Shown in pieces: positions 50,800 to 60,712 of a DNA stretch of 64,000 bases. A program made the position numbers and the translations under genes. The DNA is from Nocardioidaceae bacterium (GTDB lineage: Bacteria > Actinomycetota > Actinomycetes > Propionibacteriales > Nocardioidaceae): assembly GCA_020636935.1 (NCBI GenBank), contig JACJWW010000001.1, forward strand, positions 147,426-211,425, given 5' to 3'. Each line of letters opens with the position of its first letter. Position 1 is the stretch's first letter. The notes below the pieces were generated by a model. That model saw nothing but the letters and a program-made list of their open reading frames with translations, made no database searches and had not been told where the DNA came from.

Positions 50800-51611
50800 A
50801 CGCCCTGCTCCTACCCCTCGACATGGCCACCCGTCTCGGCGAGATGGTGGTCTTCGCCTGGCGGGCCTTGCTCGGCCTGGGTACGGCGCTGCGCCACTAT
50901 CGCGGTCAGATCGGGCGCGTGATCGCCGAAGTGACCCTCGGCAGTGGCATCTTCGTGGTCGGGGGAGGCGTGGTCGGCGTCGTACTCCTGCTGTCGACCC
51001 TGACCGGCACCCAAGTCGGGCTGGAGGGACACAACGGCCTCGAGGTGATCGGGTTGGCACCCCTGACCGGATTCGTCTCTGGCTATGCCAACACCCGCGA
51101 GTTGGCTCCGATGGTGGCGGCACTCGGCTTCGCCTCACGCATCGGCTGCGGCTTCACCTCGCGCATCGGAGCGATGCGGATCAACGAAGAGGTCTCCGCG
51201 ATCGAGGCCATGTCACTGCGGCCGATCCCGTACTTGGTCAGCACCCGCCTGGTCGCGTCGTGGATCGTCGTACTCCCCCTCTTCATCATCGGCCTGGTCG
51301 GCACCTATGTCGCCACTGAGTTTTTGATCGTGCACGCCTTCGGGCAGTCACAAGGCACCTACCAGCACTACTTCCGCACATTCGTCAGCATCAACGACGT
51401 ATGGCTCTCCAGCATCAAAGTGATGATCCTGACCACGATCGTCACGGTGATCCACTGCTATTACGGGTACGTCGCAGAGGGTGGCCCCGAAGGGGTCGGC
51501 CACGCCACCGGTCGAGCCATCCGGGCCTCAATCATCGCCTTGGTGGTCTGCGACATCGTGCTCTCGCTGGCCCTGTGGGGGCCGACCCAACAAGCACAGA
51601 TCTCGGGTTGA
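50796..51611 (+). CDS. yrbEB: MlaE/YrbE permease B of the Mce system
   Basis: 271 residues from the ATG at 50796, which overlaps the yrbEA stop. The upstream continuation of this frame back to 50142 runs through yrbEA and is not coding. It has the same fold as YrbEA with coupling helix SRIGAMRINEEVSAIEAMSLRPI. Pairs with YrbEA to form the transport channel for lipids delivered by the Mce proteins. Confidence 0.92.
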   Translation: MNALLLPLDMATRLGEMVVFAWRALLGLGTALRHYRGQIGRVIAEVTLGSGIFVVGGGVVGVVLLLSTLTGTQVGLEGHNGLEVIGLAPLTGFVSGYANTRELAPMVAALGFASRIGCGFTSRIGAMRINEEVSAIEAMSLRPIPYLVSTRLVASWIVVLPLFIIGLVGTYVATEFLIVHAFGQSQGTYQHYFRTFVSINDVWLSSIKVMILTTIVTVIHCYYGYVAEGGPEGVGHATGRAIRASIIALVVCDIVLSLALWGPTQQAQISG

Positions 51612-51616
51612 TCGCG

Positions 51617-52753
51617 ATGTCGGAGATCATGTTCCCCCGCACCCGGCCCCACGACCGGCCCAAGCTTCGCCTCAAATTGGCGATGGGGGGCGTGGTCTTC
51701 GCACTCGTCTTCGGCCTGATCAGCCTGGGCGTCGGCTTGCACTTCATTGGCTTCATCGGCGGCGACCTGAGCGCAACCGCCAAGCTCAGCGAGACCGGTG
51801 ACCAACTCGGGGCTGGCTCCGACGTGAAGTTTCGTGGGCTACGGGTGGGGCGGGTGATCGGCATCAACCACGACGTTGACTCCGCCGGACACCAGAGCGC
51901 CCAGATTGAGATCTTCTCCGAGTTCAGTGACCAGATCCCGGCGTCAGTGCGCTCGCGAGTCGTGCCCGGCACCGTCTTCGGCAACGAGTTCATCACCCTC
52001 GACCTGCCCCCGACCCAGGCGCAGAGCGCCGCGTTGAGCACCGACCCGGGCGACACGACGGACTTCTCCACCGGGCAGACGGTGACCGGCCCTTGGTTGT
52101 CGGCCGGAGCCGAGATCCCTGCTGACACCAGCAGAGAAGCCACCCGCGTGATGGAGTCGTTCGCCTCGGTGCAACAACTCCTGGCCGAGGTCAACCCTGC
52201 TGTCCTTGACAAGGCCGTCTCTTCGTTGGCTGCCGCCCTCGAAGGCAATGGCGAAGAGCTGGGCGCCTTCCTCAAACGCTCTGACAACATGCTCACCACT
52301 TGGAGCGCGCACGAGTCACAGGTGCTAGACGAGCTCCACCTGCTGGCCAACGGCACCGACACCATTGCCGAGATCAGACCTCAACTGATCATGGCCCTCA
52401 AACAGTCGGTGCCCACGGCCAAGCGCATCTCTGCCGAACAGACCAAGATCGATCAGTTGCTCCGCGAGGGTGCCCGCGGGGCCAAACAGTTCGACTCACT
52501 CCTCACGCGCAATGGCGTCTACTTCACGATGGTCTTCGCCGGGATGGCCTCCACCCTGGCGACCTTCGTGCAGGGCACCACCGCCTTCGAGGCGATCATC
52601 GGGCAGGCTCCCGGCGTACTCCGAAATGGAGCCCAAGCCGTGAAGTCCGGCAAGATCCAGATGGACGCGCTGTTCAGCTTTGACACGATCGCGCCGTACG
52701 GCACCCAGGACTGCCCGCGCTATGGCTCCCTGCCCGGGAGGAATTGCCGCTGA
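51617..52753 (+). CDS. mceA: Mce protein A
   Basis: About 378 residues from the ATG at 51617, 5 bases after the yrbEB stop. A cytoplasmic lead, one N-terminal membrane helix (VVFALVFGLISLGVGLHFI), then the MCE/MlaD domain with SDVKFRGLRVGRVIGI and a following helical region with the alpha-helical needle. The last third contains a Cys-ended tail. It sits in the hexameric lipid-transport ring or needle across the periplasm-like space. Confidence 0.92.
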   Translation: MSEIMFPRTRPHDRPKLRLKLAMGGVVFALVFGLISLGVGLHFIGFIGGDLSATAKLSETGDQLGAGSDVKFRGLRVGRVIGINHDVDSAGHQSAQIEIFSEFSDQIPASVRSRVVPGTVFGNEFITLDLPPTQAQSAALSTDPGDTTDFSTGQTVTGPWLSAGAEIPADTSREATRVMESFASVQQLLAEVNPAVLDKAVSSLAAALEGNGEELGAFLKRSDNMLTTWSAHESQVLDELHLLANGTDTIAEIRPQLIMALKQSVPTAKRISAEQTKIDQLLREGARGAKQFDSLLTRNGVYFTMVFAGMASTLATFVQGTTAFEAIIGQAPGVLRNGAQAVKSGKIQMDALFSFDTIAPYGTQDCPRYGSLPGRNCR

Positions 52754-53790
52754 TGAGCTCCTGGACCCGCGCGCTGGCGGCCACCCGATGGCAACTCCTC
52801 GGGGTAGCTGTCTTCACCGCGCTCACCTTGATCGCCACCGGCATGGTGCTGGGCACGATCAGATCAGGGTCACTGGGCCCAACCCACGAATACTCCGCGG
52901 TCTTCAGCGACATCGCCGGGCTCAAGAAGGGTGCCGACGTGCGCATTGCTGGCGTGCGGGTCGGCCGGGTGACCGGCTTTGAGCTCGACCAAGGCCGAGC
53001 CAAGGTGTCCTTCGAGGTGAGCTCCGATCAGGTGGTGGGCAAAGACTCGATTGCCTCGATCAACTTCCTCAACCTGATGGGCCAGAAATATCTGGGGCTC
53101 GACAATCCCCCCGGCGCATCGTCACAACGGCTCACAGAAGGCAGCACGATCGGGATCGACCAGACCCGCGCCCCTCTCGACCTGACCGAGTTGTTCAACT
53201 CCTTCAAACCGGTCTTCGAACTCATCAAGCCCGAAGACGTCAACGACTTGTTTGCCAATGTGGTCGCGGTGCTGCAGGGAGAAGGGCCCACGATCGCCAG
53301 TCTGACCAAGCAGACTGCGACCTTGACCACGACGCTGGTCGAGCGCGACGAGGTGATCGGTCAAGTGATCGACAACCTCACCACGGTGATGGACTCCGTC
53401 AACGCCAACAAGACAGTCGTTACCGACATGATCGCCAGCCTCGACACTCTCACCCAAGGCGTGGCAAACGACCAAGAGGTGCTGATGGCGGGCCTCGACA
53501 ACATGCACCGGCTCTCCCAGGAGACTTCGTCGCTGCTCGACGAGTCAGTGCCCACGATCAACCGCAATGTGCGCAGCCTCAACGCCTTCGAAGGCTCCTT
53601 CCAACAGCGCAAGGACCAAATCGTGCAGGGCATGACCGATGCCCAAGGCCTGCTCGAGACCTACCTGAAGTCGCTGGGGGTCGGCAGCTTCCTCAATGTC
53701 TATGTCTGCCAGGCCTATCTCACGATCGTCGGCATGCTCGACAAGCAGAGCCTGTCAATGAGTGACCAGACCTCGAGCAGGTGCCGATGA
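52753..53790 (+). CDS. mceB: Mce protein B
   Basis: 345 residues; the ATG at 52753 overlaps the mceA stop (TGATG). A TTG 9 bases upstream is possible but less likely. Membrane helix LLGVAVFTALTLIATGMVLG, MCE domain with GADVRIAGVRVGRVTGF and SINFLNLMGQKYLGLDN, then a long helical part of about 180 residues. A paired Cys is visible near the C-terminus. Confidence 0.92.
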   Translation: MSSWTRALAATRWQLLGVAVFTALTLIATGMVLGTIRSGSLGPTHEYSAVFSDIAGLKKGADVRIAGVRVGRVTGFELDQGRAKVSFEVSSDQVVGKDSIASINFLNLMGQKYLGLDNPPGASSQRLTEGSTIGIDQTRAPLDLTELFNSFKPVFELIKPEDVNDLFANVVAVLQGEGPTIASLTKQTATLTTTLVERDEVIGQVIDNLTTVMDSVNANKTVVTDMIASLDTLTQGVANDQEVLMAGLDNMHRLSQETSSLLDESVPTINRNVRSLNAFEGSFQQRKDQIVQGMTDAQGLLETYLKSLGVGSFLNVYVCQAYLTIVGMLDKQSLSMSDQTSSRCR

Positions 53791-54731
53791 AGCGCCTGAT
53801 CACCATCGGAGTCTTGCTCGCCTGTGTGGCTGGGCTTGGCGTGATCTTTGTGCTGCGCGACTCCACCTACACAGCGCTCTTCCCAGACGCCGCTGGCATC
53901 ACCAAGGGCGACGACGTGCGCATCGCTGGCATCAATGTCGGCGAGGTCACCGAGGTCAAGGCCCGCGGGGCAAGCGTGCGGGTGGAGTTCGCCACCGACC
54001 ACCCGCTGACAAAGGACACCCTCACCGAGGTCAAGATCGGCTCCCTGCTCGGTGATCGCTATTTGCAGTTGCAACCTGGCAAGGGGCAGCCGCTGCACCC
54101 CGGCGACACCATTTCGCTGGATCAAGCAAAGGGCAGCTACACCCTCGACCGCTTCTGGATGGACGCCACCGCAGTCAACGGTCGCCTCGACCTAGACACC
54201 ATGGCGCAGGCGATCGACGTACTCGCAACAGACCTCAACACTCCGGCCGCAGACAGTCAACAGGCCCTGACGGGGCTCGCTTCGCTCAGCACGATCGCCG
54301 CCAAACGCAGCGACCAGGTCGACCACCTGATCAGCAGCATCTCCTCGGTCACCAGCCTGGTCAACGACCAGATGGGGCGCCTCGACCAGATCACCACCAA
54401 CGCCGACCAGATCATGATCGCGGTCAACCAACGGCGTACGGCGCTGACCGAGCTGATCCGGGCCACTCGATCGATGATCCGCCAGCTCAATGAGCTCGCC
54501 GCGACCAACAACAAGCCGATGCACCAGGCGCTGACCCGGATGCGCTCGGTCGTCGACACCTTGGTCGCACATCGCAAGGATCTCGACCGCACGCTGCAGA
54601 TGGCTGGTCCCGCGATGCGGATGTACACCAACTCGCTGGGCGACGGCCCGTGGTTGGGCGTCAATGCGCCGTACTTCGTGCTGCCCGACTCCTTCTATTG
54701 CCTGATCGGCTCGGCAAAGGGGTGCGCATGA
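53787..54731 (+). CDS. mceC: Mce protein C
   Basis: 314 residues, starting at the ATG 53787 in a 4-base overlap with mceB. N-terminal membrane helix, MCE domain GDDVRIAGINVGEVTEVKA and KIGSLLGDRYLQLQPG, then helical coil (DQMGRLDQITTNADQIMIAV). The end FVLPDSFYCLIGSAKGCA has two Cys likely to form a disulfide. Confidence 0.92.
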   Translation: MKRLITIGVLLACVAGLGVIFVLRDSTYTALFPDAAGITKGDDVRIAGINVGEVTEVKARGASVRVEFATDHPLTKDTLTEVKIGSLLGDRYLQLQPGKGQPLHPGDTISLDQAKGSYTLDRFWMDATAVNGRLDLDTMAQAIDVLATDLNTPAADSQQALTGLASLSTIAAKRSDQVDHLISSISSVTSLVNDQMGRLDQITTNADQIMIAVNQRRTALTELIRATRSMIRQLNELAATNNKPMHQALTRMRSVVDTLVAHRKDLDRTLQMAGPAMRMYTNSLGDGPWLGVNAPYFVLPDSFYCLIGSAKGCA

Positions 54732-55810
54732 ACAAGAAGCTGGCAATCTTGGCGGGCGCCCTGGCGATTGTGCTGGTCGCAGGCTTCTTCGCGATCAAGG
54801 CACTCACCGCGCCCACCGAGCGCACCTTCGCCGCTGACTTTGCCGACACGACCGGGGTCTACGTCGGCAACAACGTGACCTACTTGGGGGTGCCGGTCGG
54901 CAAGGTCACCAAGATCACCGCTCAGGGCACCACGATGCGAGTGCAACTGAAGGTCACCGACCCCGATATCAAGCTGCCCAAGGACGCCGGCGCGCAAATC
55001 CTGCAGTCTGCCCTGCTGACCGACCGTCATGTGGAGCTCGGCCCGGCGTACACCGGCGGACCACAGCTTGAGCCCGGCACTGTGATCGATGTCAAGCACA
55101 CCCGCTCACCGATGAATCTCAACGAAGTGACCACCTCCATCGACGACCTGGTGCAGGCTCTGAACCAGACTGCACCAGGTGGCTCAGATGTCGGCGATCT
55201 GGTGCACAACGCGGCCGTCGCCTTCGAGGGCAATGGCGCGGCACTGCACAAGGTGTTGGCCTCGGGTGAGGAGTCACTGCACACTCTCAACCTCAAAGCC
55301 CCCGAGTTGTTGCAACTCACTGAAGACCTGCAGACCCTGGCCGCAGCCTTGTCGGAGCGAGACGCCCGGATCAGACGCCTGAGCCACAACATGACCACTG
55401 CCTCCGACGTCTTTGCCGCCCAGTCGGCCGATCTTGAGTCGACGCTGACCTCACTGACCAAACTGTCCGGCTCAGTCAACGACTTCATCACAAACAATCG
55501 CAAGCTCCTGCGAGCCAATCTGGCAGGTGCAGCGACCATCGCCGAGACCGTGCGCAAGCGGCAGGCGTCGTTGGAGGAGACCTTCAACACGATGCCGACC
55601 GGGGCCCAAAATCAGGCCCAGGCCTTCGATCGCAAGACCCGTAACCTGCGGGTCTTGATCGAGATGCGCAACACCCTCGTCTTCTCCCGCACTTGGCGCG
55701 CCACCTTCTGCCCGACCGTGCCCTTCTGCAACCTGCTCTTCAACGAGACCAATACCGGGCTGCTTGATCTCTTCTTCGAGAAATTCGTGGAGACGATCCC
55801 CGATGAATAG
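54728..55810 (+). CDS. mceD: Mce protein D
   Basis: 360 residues from the ATG 54728 (4-base overlap). Membrane helix ILAGALAIVLVAGFFAI, MCE domain GNNVTYLGVPVGKVTKI and ILQSALLTDRHVELGP, long helical region with LTEDLQTLAAALSERDARI, C-terminal FCPTVPFCNLLFNETNTG with a Cys pair. The frame upstream to 54650 overlaps mceC and is not used. Confidence 0.92.
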   Translation: MNKKLAILAGALAIVLVAGFFAIKALTAPTERTFAADFADTTGVYVGNNVTYLGVPVGKVTKITAQGTTMRVQLKVTDPDIKLPKDAGAQILQSALLTDRHVELGPAYTGGPQLEPGTVIDVKHTRSPMNLNEVTTSIDDLVQALNQTAPGGSDVGDLVHNAAVAFEGNGAALHKVLASGEESLHTLNLKAPELLQLTEDLQTLAAALSERDARIRRLSHNMTTASDVFAAQSADLESTLTSLTKLSGSVNDFITNNRKLLRANLAGAATIAETVRKRQASLEETFNTMPTGAQNQAQAFDRKTRNLRVLIEMRNTLVFSRTWRATFCPTVPFCNLLFNETNTGLLDLFFEKFVETIPDE

Positions 55811-56840
55811 GCCCTTGAGGAGGTACGTCGGTTGGGTGGCCACGCTGGTCGCCCTGGTCATGCTGCTCAGCGGCTGTGACCTGAGTCTGCGCTCGCTGCC
55901 CTACCCTGGGCCAGCTCGTGGAGACACCTTCACCGTGACAGGCGAGTTTGCAAACGCCCTCAACCTGCCGACTTCAGCCAGGGTCAAATGGCAGGGGCTT
56001 TCCGTCGGCGAAGTCACGAGCGTGAAGGCTGCAGACTACCGAGCCGTCGTGTCGATGAAACTGAGCGAAAAGGCCCAGATCCCGGCCGATGTGCAGGCCC
56101 AGATCCGGTTGTCCTCGCCCATGGGCGAGTCATTTGTGGAGTTGCTGCCACCCGACGACCAAAATGGCACAGCGACGAGCACAGACTTGCTCAAGCAGGG
56201 CGACAAGATCCCCCTGACCGCCACCGATGCGGCACCAGATGTCAACAACCTCCTGACCACTGCCGCCACGGTGATCACCGGCGGCCTCTTCGCCGACCTC
56301 AATGTGATCATTACCCAACTCAACACCGGACTTGATGGCAACCAGAAGGTCGTCAGGTCACTTCTGCAACAGCTCGACCAGTCCTTGACCCGGCTCAATG
56401 CCCGCACCGCCGACTTCGACCGGGCCCTCAACTCCATCGACGCAGCCGTAGCCGAGCCAGAGGCGATCACCGGCACGATCGATGATCTGCCCACCCTGCA
56501 AAACGCGGTCGCAGTACTCTCCGCGCAACAACCTCAGATCACTGCGCTGGCCAAGCAAGTACGCCGATTGGGCGCCAACTCCACGGAGTTGTTGCAACGC
56601 AACCGCAGGCAGATGCTGACGTTGTTTCGCAATCTAGCGCCGGTGCTCGACGTACTCACCCGGAATGCCGACACCTTCGGGCCACTCCTCGACAATTTGA
56701 GCGCCTTCGGCAAGGGGTCACTGACCTCGAAGAAGGGTTGGTACAACAACTTCGATTTGACCGGCATCATCGACCTTGACGCGCTCACCAAGGCCAAGCA
56801 CGTCGACCCACACAAGGTGGAGCAGGAGTGGGAGCGATGA
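55803..56840 (+). CDS. mceE: Mce protein E, lipoprotein
   Basis: 345 residues from the ATG 55803, overlapping mceD by 8 bases. The signal ends in a lipobox LLSGC with Cys25, as in the LprK-type MceE lipoproteins. MCE domain SARVKWQGLSVGEVTSV and QIRLSSPMGESFVELLP, then coiled helices. As a lipoprotein it may connect the complex to the outer lipid layer. Confidence 0.92.
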   Translation: MNRPLRRYVGWVATLVALVMLLSGCDLSLRSLPYPGPARGDTFTVTGEFANALNLPTSARVKWQGLSVGEVTSVKAADYRAVVSMKLSEKAQIPADVQAQIRLSSPMGESFVELLPPDDQNGTATSTDLLKQGDKIPLTATDAAPDVNNLLTTAATVITGGLFADLNVIITQLNTGLDGNQKVVRSLLQQLDQSLTRLNARTADFDRALNSIDAAVAEPEAITGTIDDLPTLQNAVAVLSAQQPQITALAKQVRRLGANSTELLQRNRRQMLTLFRNLAPVLDVLTRNADTFGPLLDNLSAFGKGSLTSKKGWYNNFDLTGIIDLDALTKAKHVDPHKVEQEWER

Positions 56841-57937
56841 GCCAACCCCTGACTCAGGCCGCCTTGACCAGGCGGGTGCGGATCGCCCAGGTGCTGTTGA
56901 TCCTGATCGTGGTGGTCGGCGCCTTGATGGTCGGCAAACTCGTGCTCAGCGGGCCACTGTTTTCAAAGCCATATCGACTCCAGGTCGAGTTGGCCAGCGC
57001 TGCCGGACTGCACAAGAAGTCAGACGTCTCCTATCGCGGCCAACACATCGGCACCGTCGACAAGGTCTCGCTGACCCCATCGGGAGTCAAAGCCACGATC
57101 ACGATCAACGAGGGTGTGCGGATCCCCGCAGACACCGAGGTGGTGGTCGCCAATCTCTCGGCAGTGGGCGAGCAATATCTCGACTTCCGACCCCGCAGCA
57201 GCAAAGGTCCTTGGCTGAGTGACGGTGACGTGATCGCCAGAGATCAGACCACGCTGCCGCTACCGATGTCGACGGTGCTCAACCACGCGCAGATGCTGCT
57301 GGCCAGGATCGATCCGGCCGACCTGGAGACGCTCAACACCGAGCTCAATGCGGTCTTCGAAGGCCAAGAACTAGACCTGCGCAGTCTGGGCAGCGAGGTC
57401 AACCGGAGCGTCAAGACCCTGCAGCAGTTGCAGCCACGCATCCTCAAACTCGCCCAAACCGGCCAACGTCCCTTGCAGACCCTCTCCGATCTCTCCCCTG
57501 AGTTACGTCGCCTGGCCGCCAACTCCGTCACGATCACCACGGCGCTCAAACAGGCTGGCCCGGAGTTTTCCAAGGCGATCGACGCGGGCGCGACCGTCGT
57601 ACCCCTGACCATCGACACCGTCGGGCAGTTGGAGCCCGATCTCGACCGGACCCTCAAGGCGCTCGCGCCGCTGTCGAAGATGTCAGCCGAGCACCTACCC
57701 GGGCTGCGCCACTGGTACAAGTGGGGCCCCCGCCAGATGGTCGCCATGGGTGAGAGCACCCGCAATGGCAGCGGCCACGTGATCTTGGTGCTCAGCCCCG
57801 CAAAGCCCTGCTATTACCGCGACATCAACCTCTCGCCGTACGACGGTCGCGACCCGCCTGTCGATCTCGGCACCCGCTGCCCGACCAATGCGCCGTACAA
57901 CCAACAGCGCGCGGCAGACAAAGTGCCGATCCCCTGA
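56837..57937 (+). CDS. mceF: Mce protein F
   Basis: 366 residues from the ATG 56837 (4-base overlap with mceE). Membrane helix QVLLILIVVVGALMVGKL, MCE domain KSDVSYRGQHIGTVDKV and VVANLSAVGEQYLDFRP, then helices. The C-terminal tail has AKPCYYRD and TRCPTNAPYNQQ with paired Cys. It completes the six-component set, each present once and in normal order. Confidence 0.92.
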   Translation: MSQPLTQAALTRRVRIAQVLLILIVVVGALMVGKLVLSGPLFSKPYRLQVELASAAGLHKKSDVSYRGQHIGTVDKVSLTPSGVKATITINEGVRIPADTEVVVANLSAVGEQYLDFRPRSSKGPWLSDGDVIARDQTTLPLPMSTVLNHAQMLLARIDPADLETLNTELNAVFEGQELDLRSLGSEVNRSVKTLQQLQPRILKLAQTGQRPLQTLSDLSPELRRLAANSVTITTALKQAGPEFSKAIDAGATVVPLTIDTVGQLEPDLDRTLKALAPLSKMSAEHLPGLRHWYKWGPRQMVAMGESTRNGSGHVILVLSPAKPCYYRDINLSPYDGRDPPVDLGTRCPTNAPYNQQRAADKVPIP

Positions 57938-57983
57938 CCCAAACAACCCAACAGCACTTCAAGACCACCGACAAGGAAGACAG

Positions 57984-59816
57984 ATGACCCACAACCAAGA
58001 CGCCGCCAAGATCTCCGAAAAGATCGAAGGCCTGACCATTCCGATCACGCTCGCCCGCACCGCCGAAACGCATGGTGACGAACCGGCGTACTCCGACAAG
58101 GCCGACGGGCGCAGCGAATGGCGCACCTTGACCTGGCGCGAAGTGCGCGAGCAGGTCCTTGACGTGGCTGCTGCTCTGATCGAGCTGGGTCTGCAGCCCG
58201 GCCAGACCGGCGCGATCATGGCCTCATCCCGCATCGAGCATGTGCTCAGCGACCTCGCCATCCTGCATGCAGGTGGCATCCCGATGTCGATCTACCCAAC
58301 CTTGGCGCCAACCCAGGTGGCCCAGGTCGCCGAGACCGCCAAGCCCGCTGTGCTCTTCGTGGAGGGCTCAGAACAACTCGCCCGCTGGTCAGAAGGCCTC
58401 AAGGTCAGCGACCCCAAGGTGGTCTTCTTCAAGGAGTCCGACGGCTCCCCAACCTTCGCCGAGCTCCAGACTCGCGGCGCGGAACTGCGTCAAGACCCTG
58501 CAAAACAGGACGAGTTGCAGGCCCGGATCGACGCGATCAAGCCGACCGACTCCCTGACCGTGCTCTTCACTTCTGGCACCACCGGCCCACCAAAGGGCGT
58601 GCAGTTGACCCACGAAAACATCATGTTTGAGATCGAGAGCTCCCTCGACCACGCGGGTCTGCGCGACACGACCGGCATCTCGTTGTCGTATCTGCCGATG
58701 GCTCACATCGCCGAGCGGGTCTTGGGCATGTATGTGCCCCAGACTGTCAGCGGCCACGTGCACTTCGTCTCCGACCCGACCCTGTTGGTTGGAGCACTGG
58801 GTGAAGTGCGACCCAACCGCTTCTTCGGCGTACCTCGAGTGTGGGAGAAGATCCGCACCGGCCTCAGCGCGATGCTGGCTGCCGACCCCGATGAGGAGAA
58901 GAAGGCAGCGGTGCAGGCCGCCATGGACATCGGCATCGAGTACGTCGAGTCAAAGCAGACCGGGCACACCACCTCACCCGAGTTGGAGGCGAAATATCAA
59001 GCCGTGCACGAGGCCGTGCTCGGGCCGATCAAGTCGCTGCTCGGGCTGGATCGGGTCGAGTGGGCGGTCAGCGCTTCGGCACCGATGCCCTTGGAGGTCG
59101 CCCGCTTCTTCGCCGGGCTCGGCTTCAAGATCTACGACGTCTACGGCATGACCGAGACCACCGCCGCGGTGTGCTCGGGCGGACCTTCAGACTTCAAGAT
59201 GGGCACTGTGGGCCGGGCCATGGACGGCGTGGAGATCAAGCTGGGTGAAGACGGCGAGATCTTGACCCGCTCCAAGCTCAACACCCCCGGCTACATGGGC
59301 AATGCCGAGGCCACTGCCGCCTTGATCGATGAAGACGGCTGGCTGCACACCGGTGACATCGGCGAGCTCGACGACGAAGGCTACTTGAAGATCGTCGATC
59401 GCAAGAAGGAGATGATCATCTTGTCCAGCGGCAAGAACATCGCTCCTTCCAATATCGAGAACTACCTCAAGGAGTCGCCGATCATCGGGCACGCGATGGT
59501 GGTGGGCGACGACCGCAACTATGTCGCGGCCCTGCTCACCCTCGACATCGAGATCCTCAACGCTCTGGCGCCAAAGCTTGGCCTGGAAGACACCAACCCA
59601 TCGGCCCTGGCTACCAATCCGGTCGTGGCGGGCATGGTCAAGCAGGCCGTCGAGGCCGCCAACGAGAAGGTCTCACGCCCCGAGCAGGTCAAGGCCTACG
59701 AGATCCTTCCCGTTGAGTGGACGGCTGAGTCTGAAGAACTCACCCCCACCCTCAAGCTCAAGCGCCGGGTGATCACCAAGGCGTACGCCGAACAGATCGA
59801 CAGGCTCTATCAGTGA
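57984..59816 (+). CDS. Long-chain fatty acid--CoA ligase (FadD15-like)
   Basis: 610 residues; the ATG 57984 follows AAGGAAGACAG. AMP-binding motif LFTSGTTGPPKGVQ, YGMTETTAAVCSGG, DGWLHTGDIGELDDEGYLKI, DRKKEMIILSSGKNIAPS. It activates fatty acids to acyl-CoA. It lies just after mceF (46 bases) at the 3' end of the mce operon rather than at the 5' end as fadD5 does in mce1, suggesting activation of the imported lipid or of side-chain products. Confidence 0.9.
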   Translation: MTHNQDAAKISEKIEGLTIPITLARTAETHGDEPAYSDKADGRSEWRTLTWREVREQVLDVAAALIELGLQPGQTGAIMASSRIEHVLSDLAILHAGGIPMSIYPTLAPTQVAQVAETAKPAVLFVEGSEQLARWSEGLKVSDPKVVFFKESDGSPTFAELQTRGAELRQDPAKQDELQARIDAIKPTDSLTVLFTSGTTGPPKGVQLTHENIMFEIESSLDHAGLRDTTGISLSYLPMAHIAERVLGMYVPQTVSGHVHFVSDPTLLVGALGEVRPNRFFGVPRVWEKIRTGLSAMLAADPDEEKKAAVQAAMDIGIEYVESKQTGHTTSPELEAKYQAVHEAVLGPIKSLLGLDRVEWAVSASAPMPLEVARFFAGLGFKIYDVYGMTETTAAVCSGGPSDFKMGTVGRAMDGVEIKLGEDGEILTRSKLNTPGYMGNAEATAALIDEDGWLHTGDIGELDDEGYLKIVDRKKEMIILSSGKNIAPSNIENYLKESPIIGHAMVVGDDRNYVAALLTLDIEILNALAPKLGLEDTNPSALATNPVVAGMVKQAVEAANEKVSRPEQVKAYEILPVEWTAESEELTPTLKLKRRVITKAYAEQIDRLYQ

Positions 59817-60712
59817 CAGCCGCGCCCAACACCCCAGTGGTCGAGTCGGAGCTCCCGGCTCGACCACTGGGGCCGGGCGCGGTCTCGTGGTATGCCTCAT
59901 CCGACAACCGCTTCCTGCTCGTCTCCGTGCGCACCTTGATCTTGCAGGTTGGGCACCCGATGGTCGGGGCGGGAGTCGGCGCGCATTCGGTCTACAAGAC
60001 CGACCCGTGGGGGCGGCTGTGGCGCACGGCCGTGTCTTTGACCAAGCAGGTCTTCGGTGGCTACGAGGCTGCCATCGAGGGCCAGCGTCTGATCGCGATG
60101 CACCGCGAGATCATGGGCAAGGACGACTCCGGGCGCCGCTACTCCGCGCTCAACCCTTCGGCGTACCTCTGGGTGCACGCAACCATGTTTGATGCCTGGC
60201 GGCTGTTTCTACGAGATTTTGGTCCCGGTCTCTCCGCAGACGAAGAGGCCGCAATGTACGAAGAGTGGCGCCGGGTCGGGCTGCTGATCGGCACGAAACC
60301 CTCACTGATGCCGAGAGATCTTGGCGAATTCGAGAGCTACTGGGCCGACATGCTCGACGGGCTGGAGAACAACGCCGTCGTGCAGGACCTCCTCTACTAC
60401 CCACCCAAACGACCTCCCTATGTGCCGATCCCCCAAGGCATGGTCGATCTTGCCTACACGCCAGCGATTGCCCTGCTCCGCGATGTCATGGCCAACACCC
60501 TCGACCCGCAACTGCGTGCCCGTTTCGGGATCGCCAAGCCTGATGCGCATTCGCGCCGACGCTACGAACTGTTGAAACTCACCTCCAAATCACTCAATCT
60601 GGTGCCCTCACCAATCCGTCGCGCCCCACTCGCCAACTGGCAGATGTGGCGCACCGCCAAAGACCCACGCATCACCCCAGAGCCCATCAACTATCCAAGG
60701 AGATCAGCATGA
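59813..60712 (+). CDS. MpaB-type oxygenase family protein (DUF2236), copy 2
   Basis: 299 residues, GTG start overlapping the fadD stop (GTGA). DUF2236 motifs: SSDNRFLLVSVRTLILQVGHPMV with conserved His, GVGAHSVYKTDPWGRLWRT, RREIM-type loop MHREIMGKDDSGRRYSALNP, WVHATMFDAWRLF. Distinct from the copy at 48334-49221, so the island holds two family members. Substrate unknown; lipid oxygenation is plausible from context. Confidence 0.78.
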   Translation: MTAAPNTPVVESELPARPLGPGAVSWYASSDNRFLLVSVRTLILQVGHPMVGAGVGAHSVYKTDPWGRLWRTAVSLTKQVFGGYEAAIEGQRLIAMHREIMGKDDSGRRYSALNPSAYLWVHATMFDAWRLFLRDFGPGLSADEEAAMYEEWRRVGLLIGTKPSLMPRDLGEFESYWADMLDGLENNAVVQDLLYYPPKRPPYVPIPQGMVDLAYTPAIALLRDVMANTLDPQLRARFGIAKPDAHSRRRYELLKLTSKSLNLVPSPIRRAPLANWQMWRTAKDPRITPEPINYPRRSA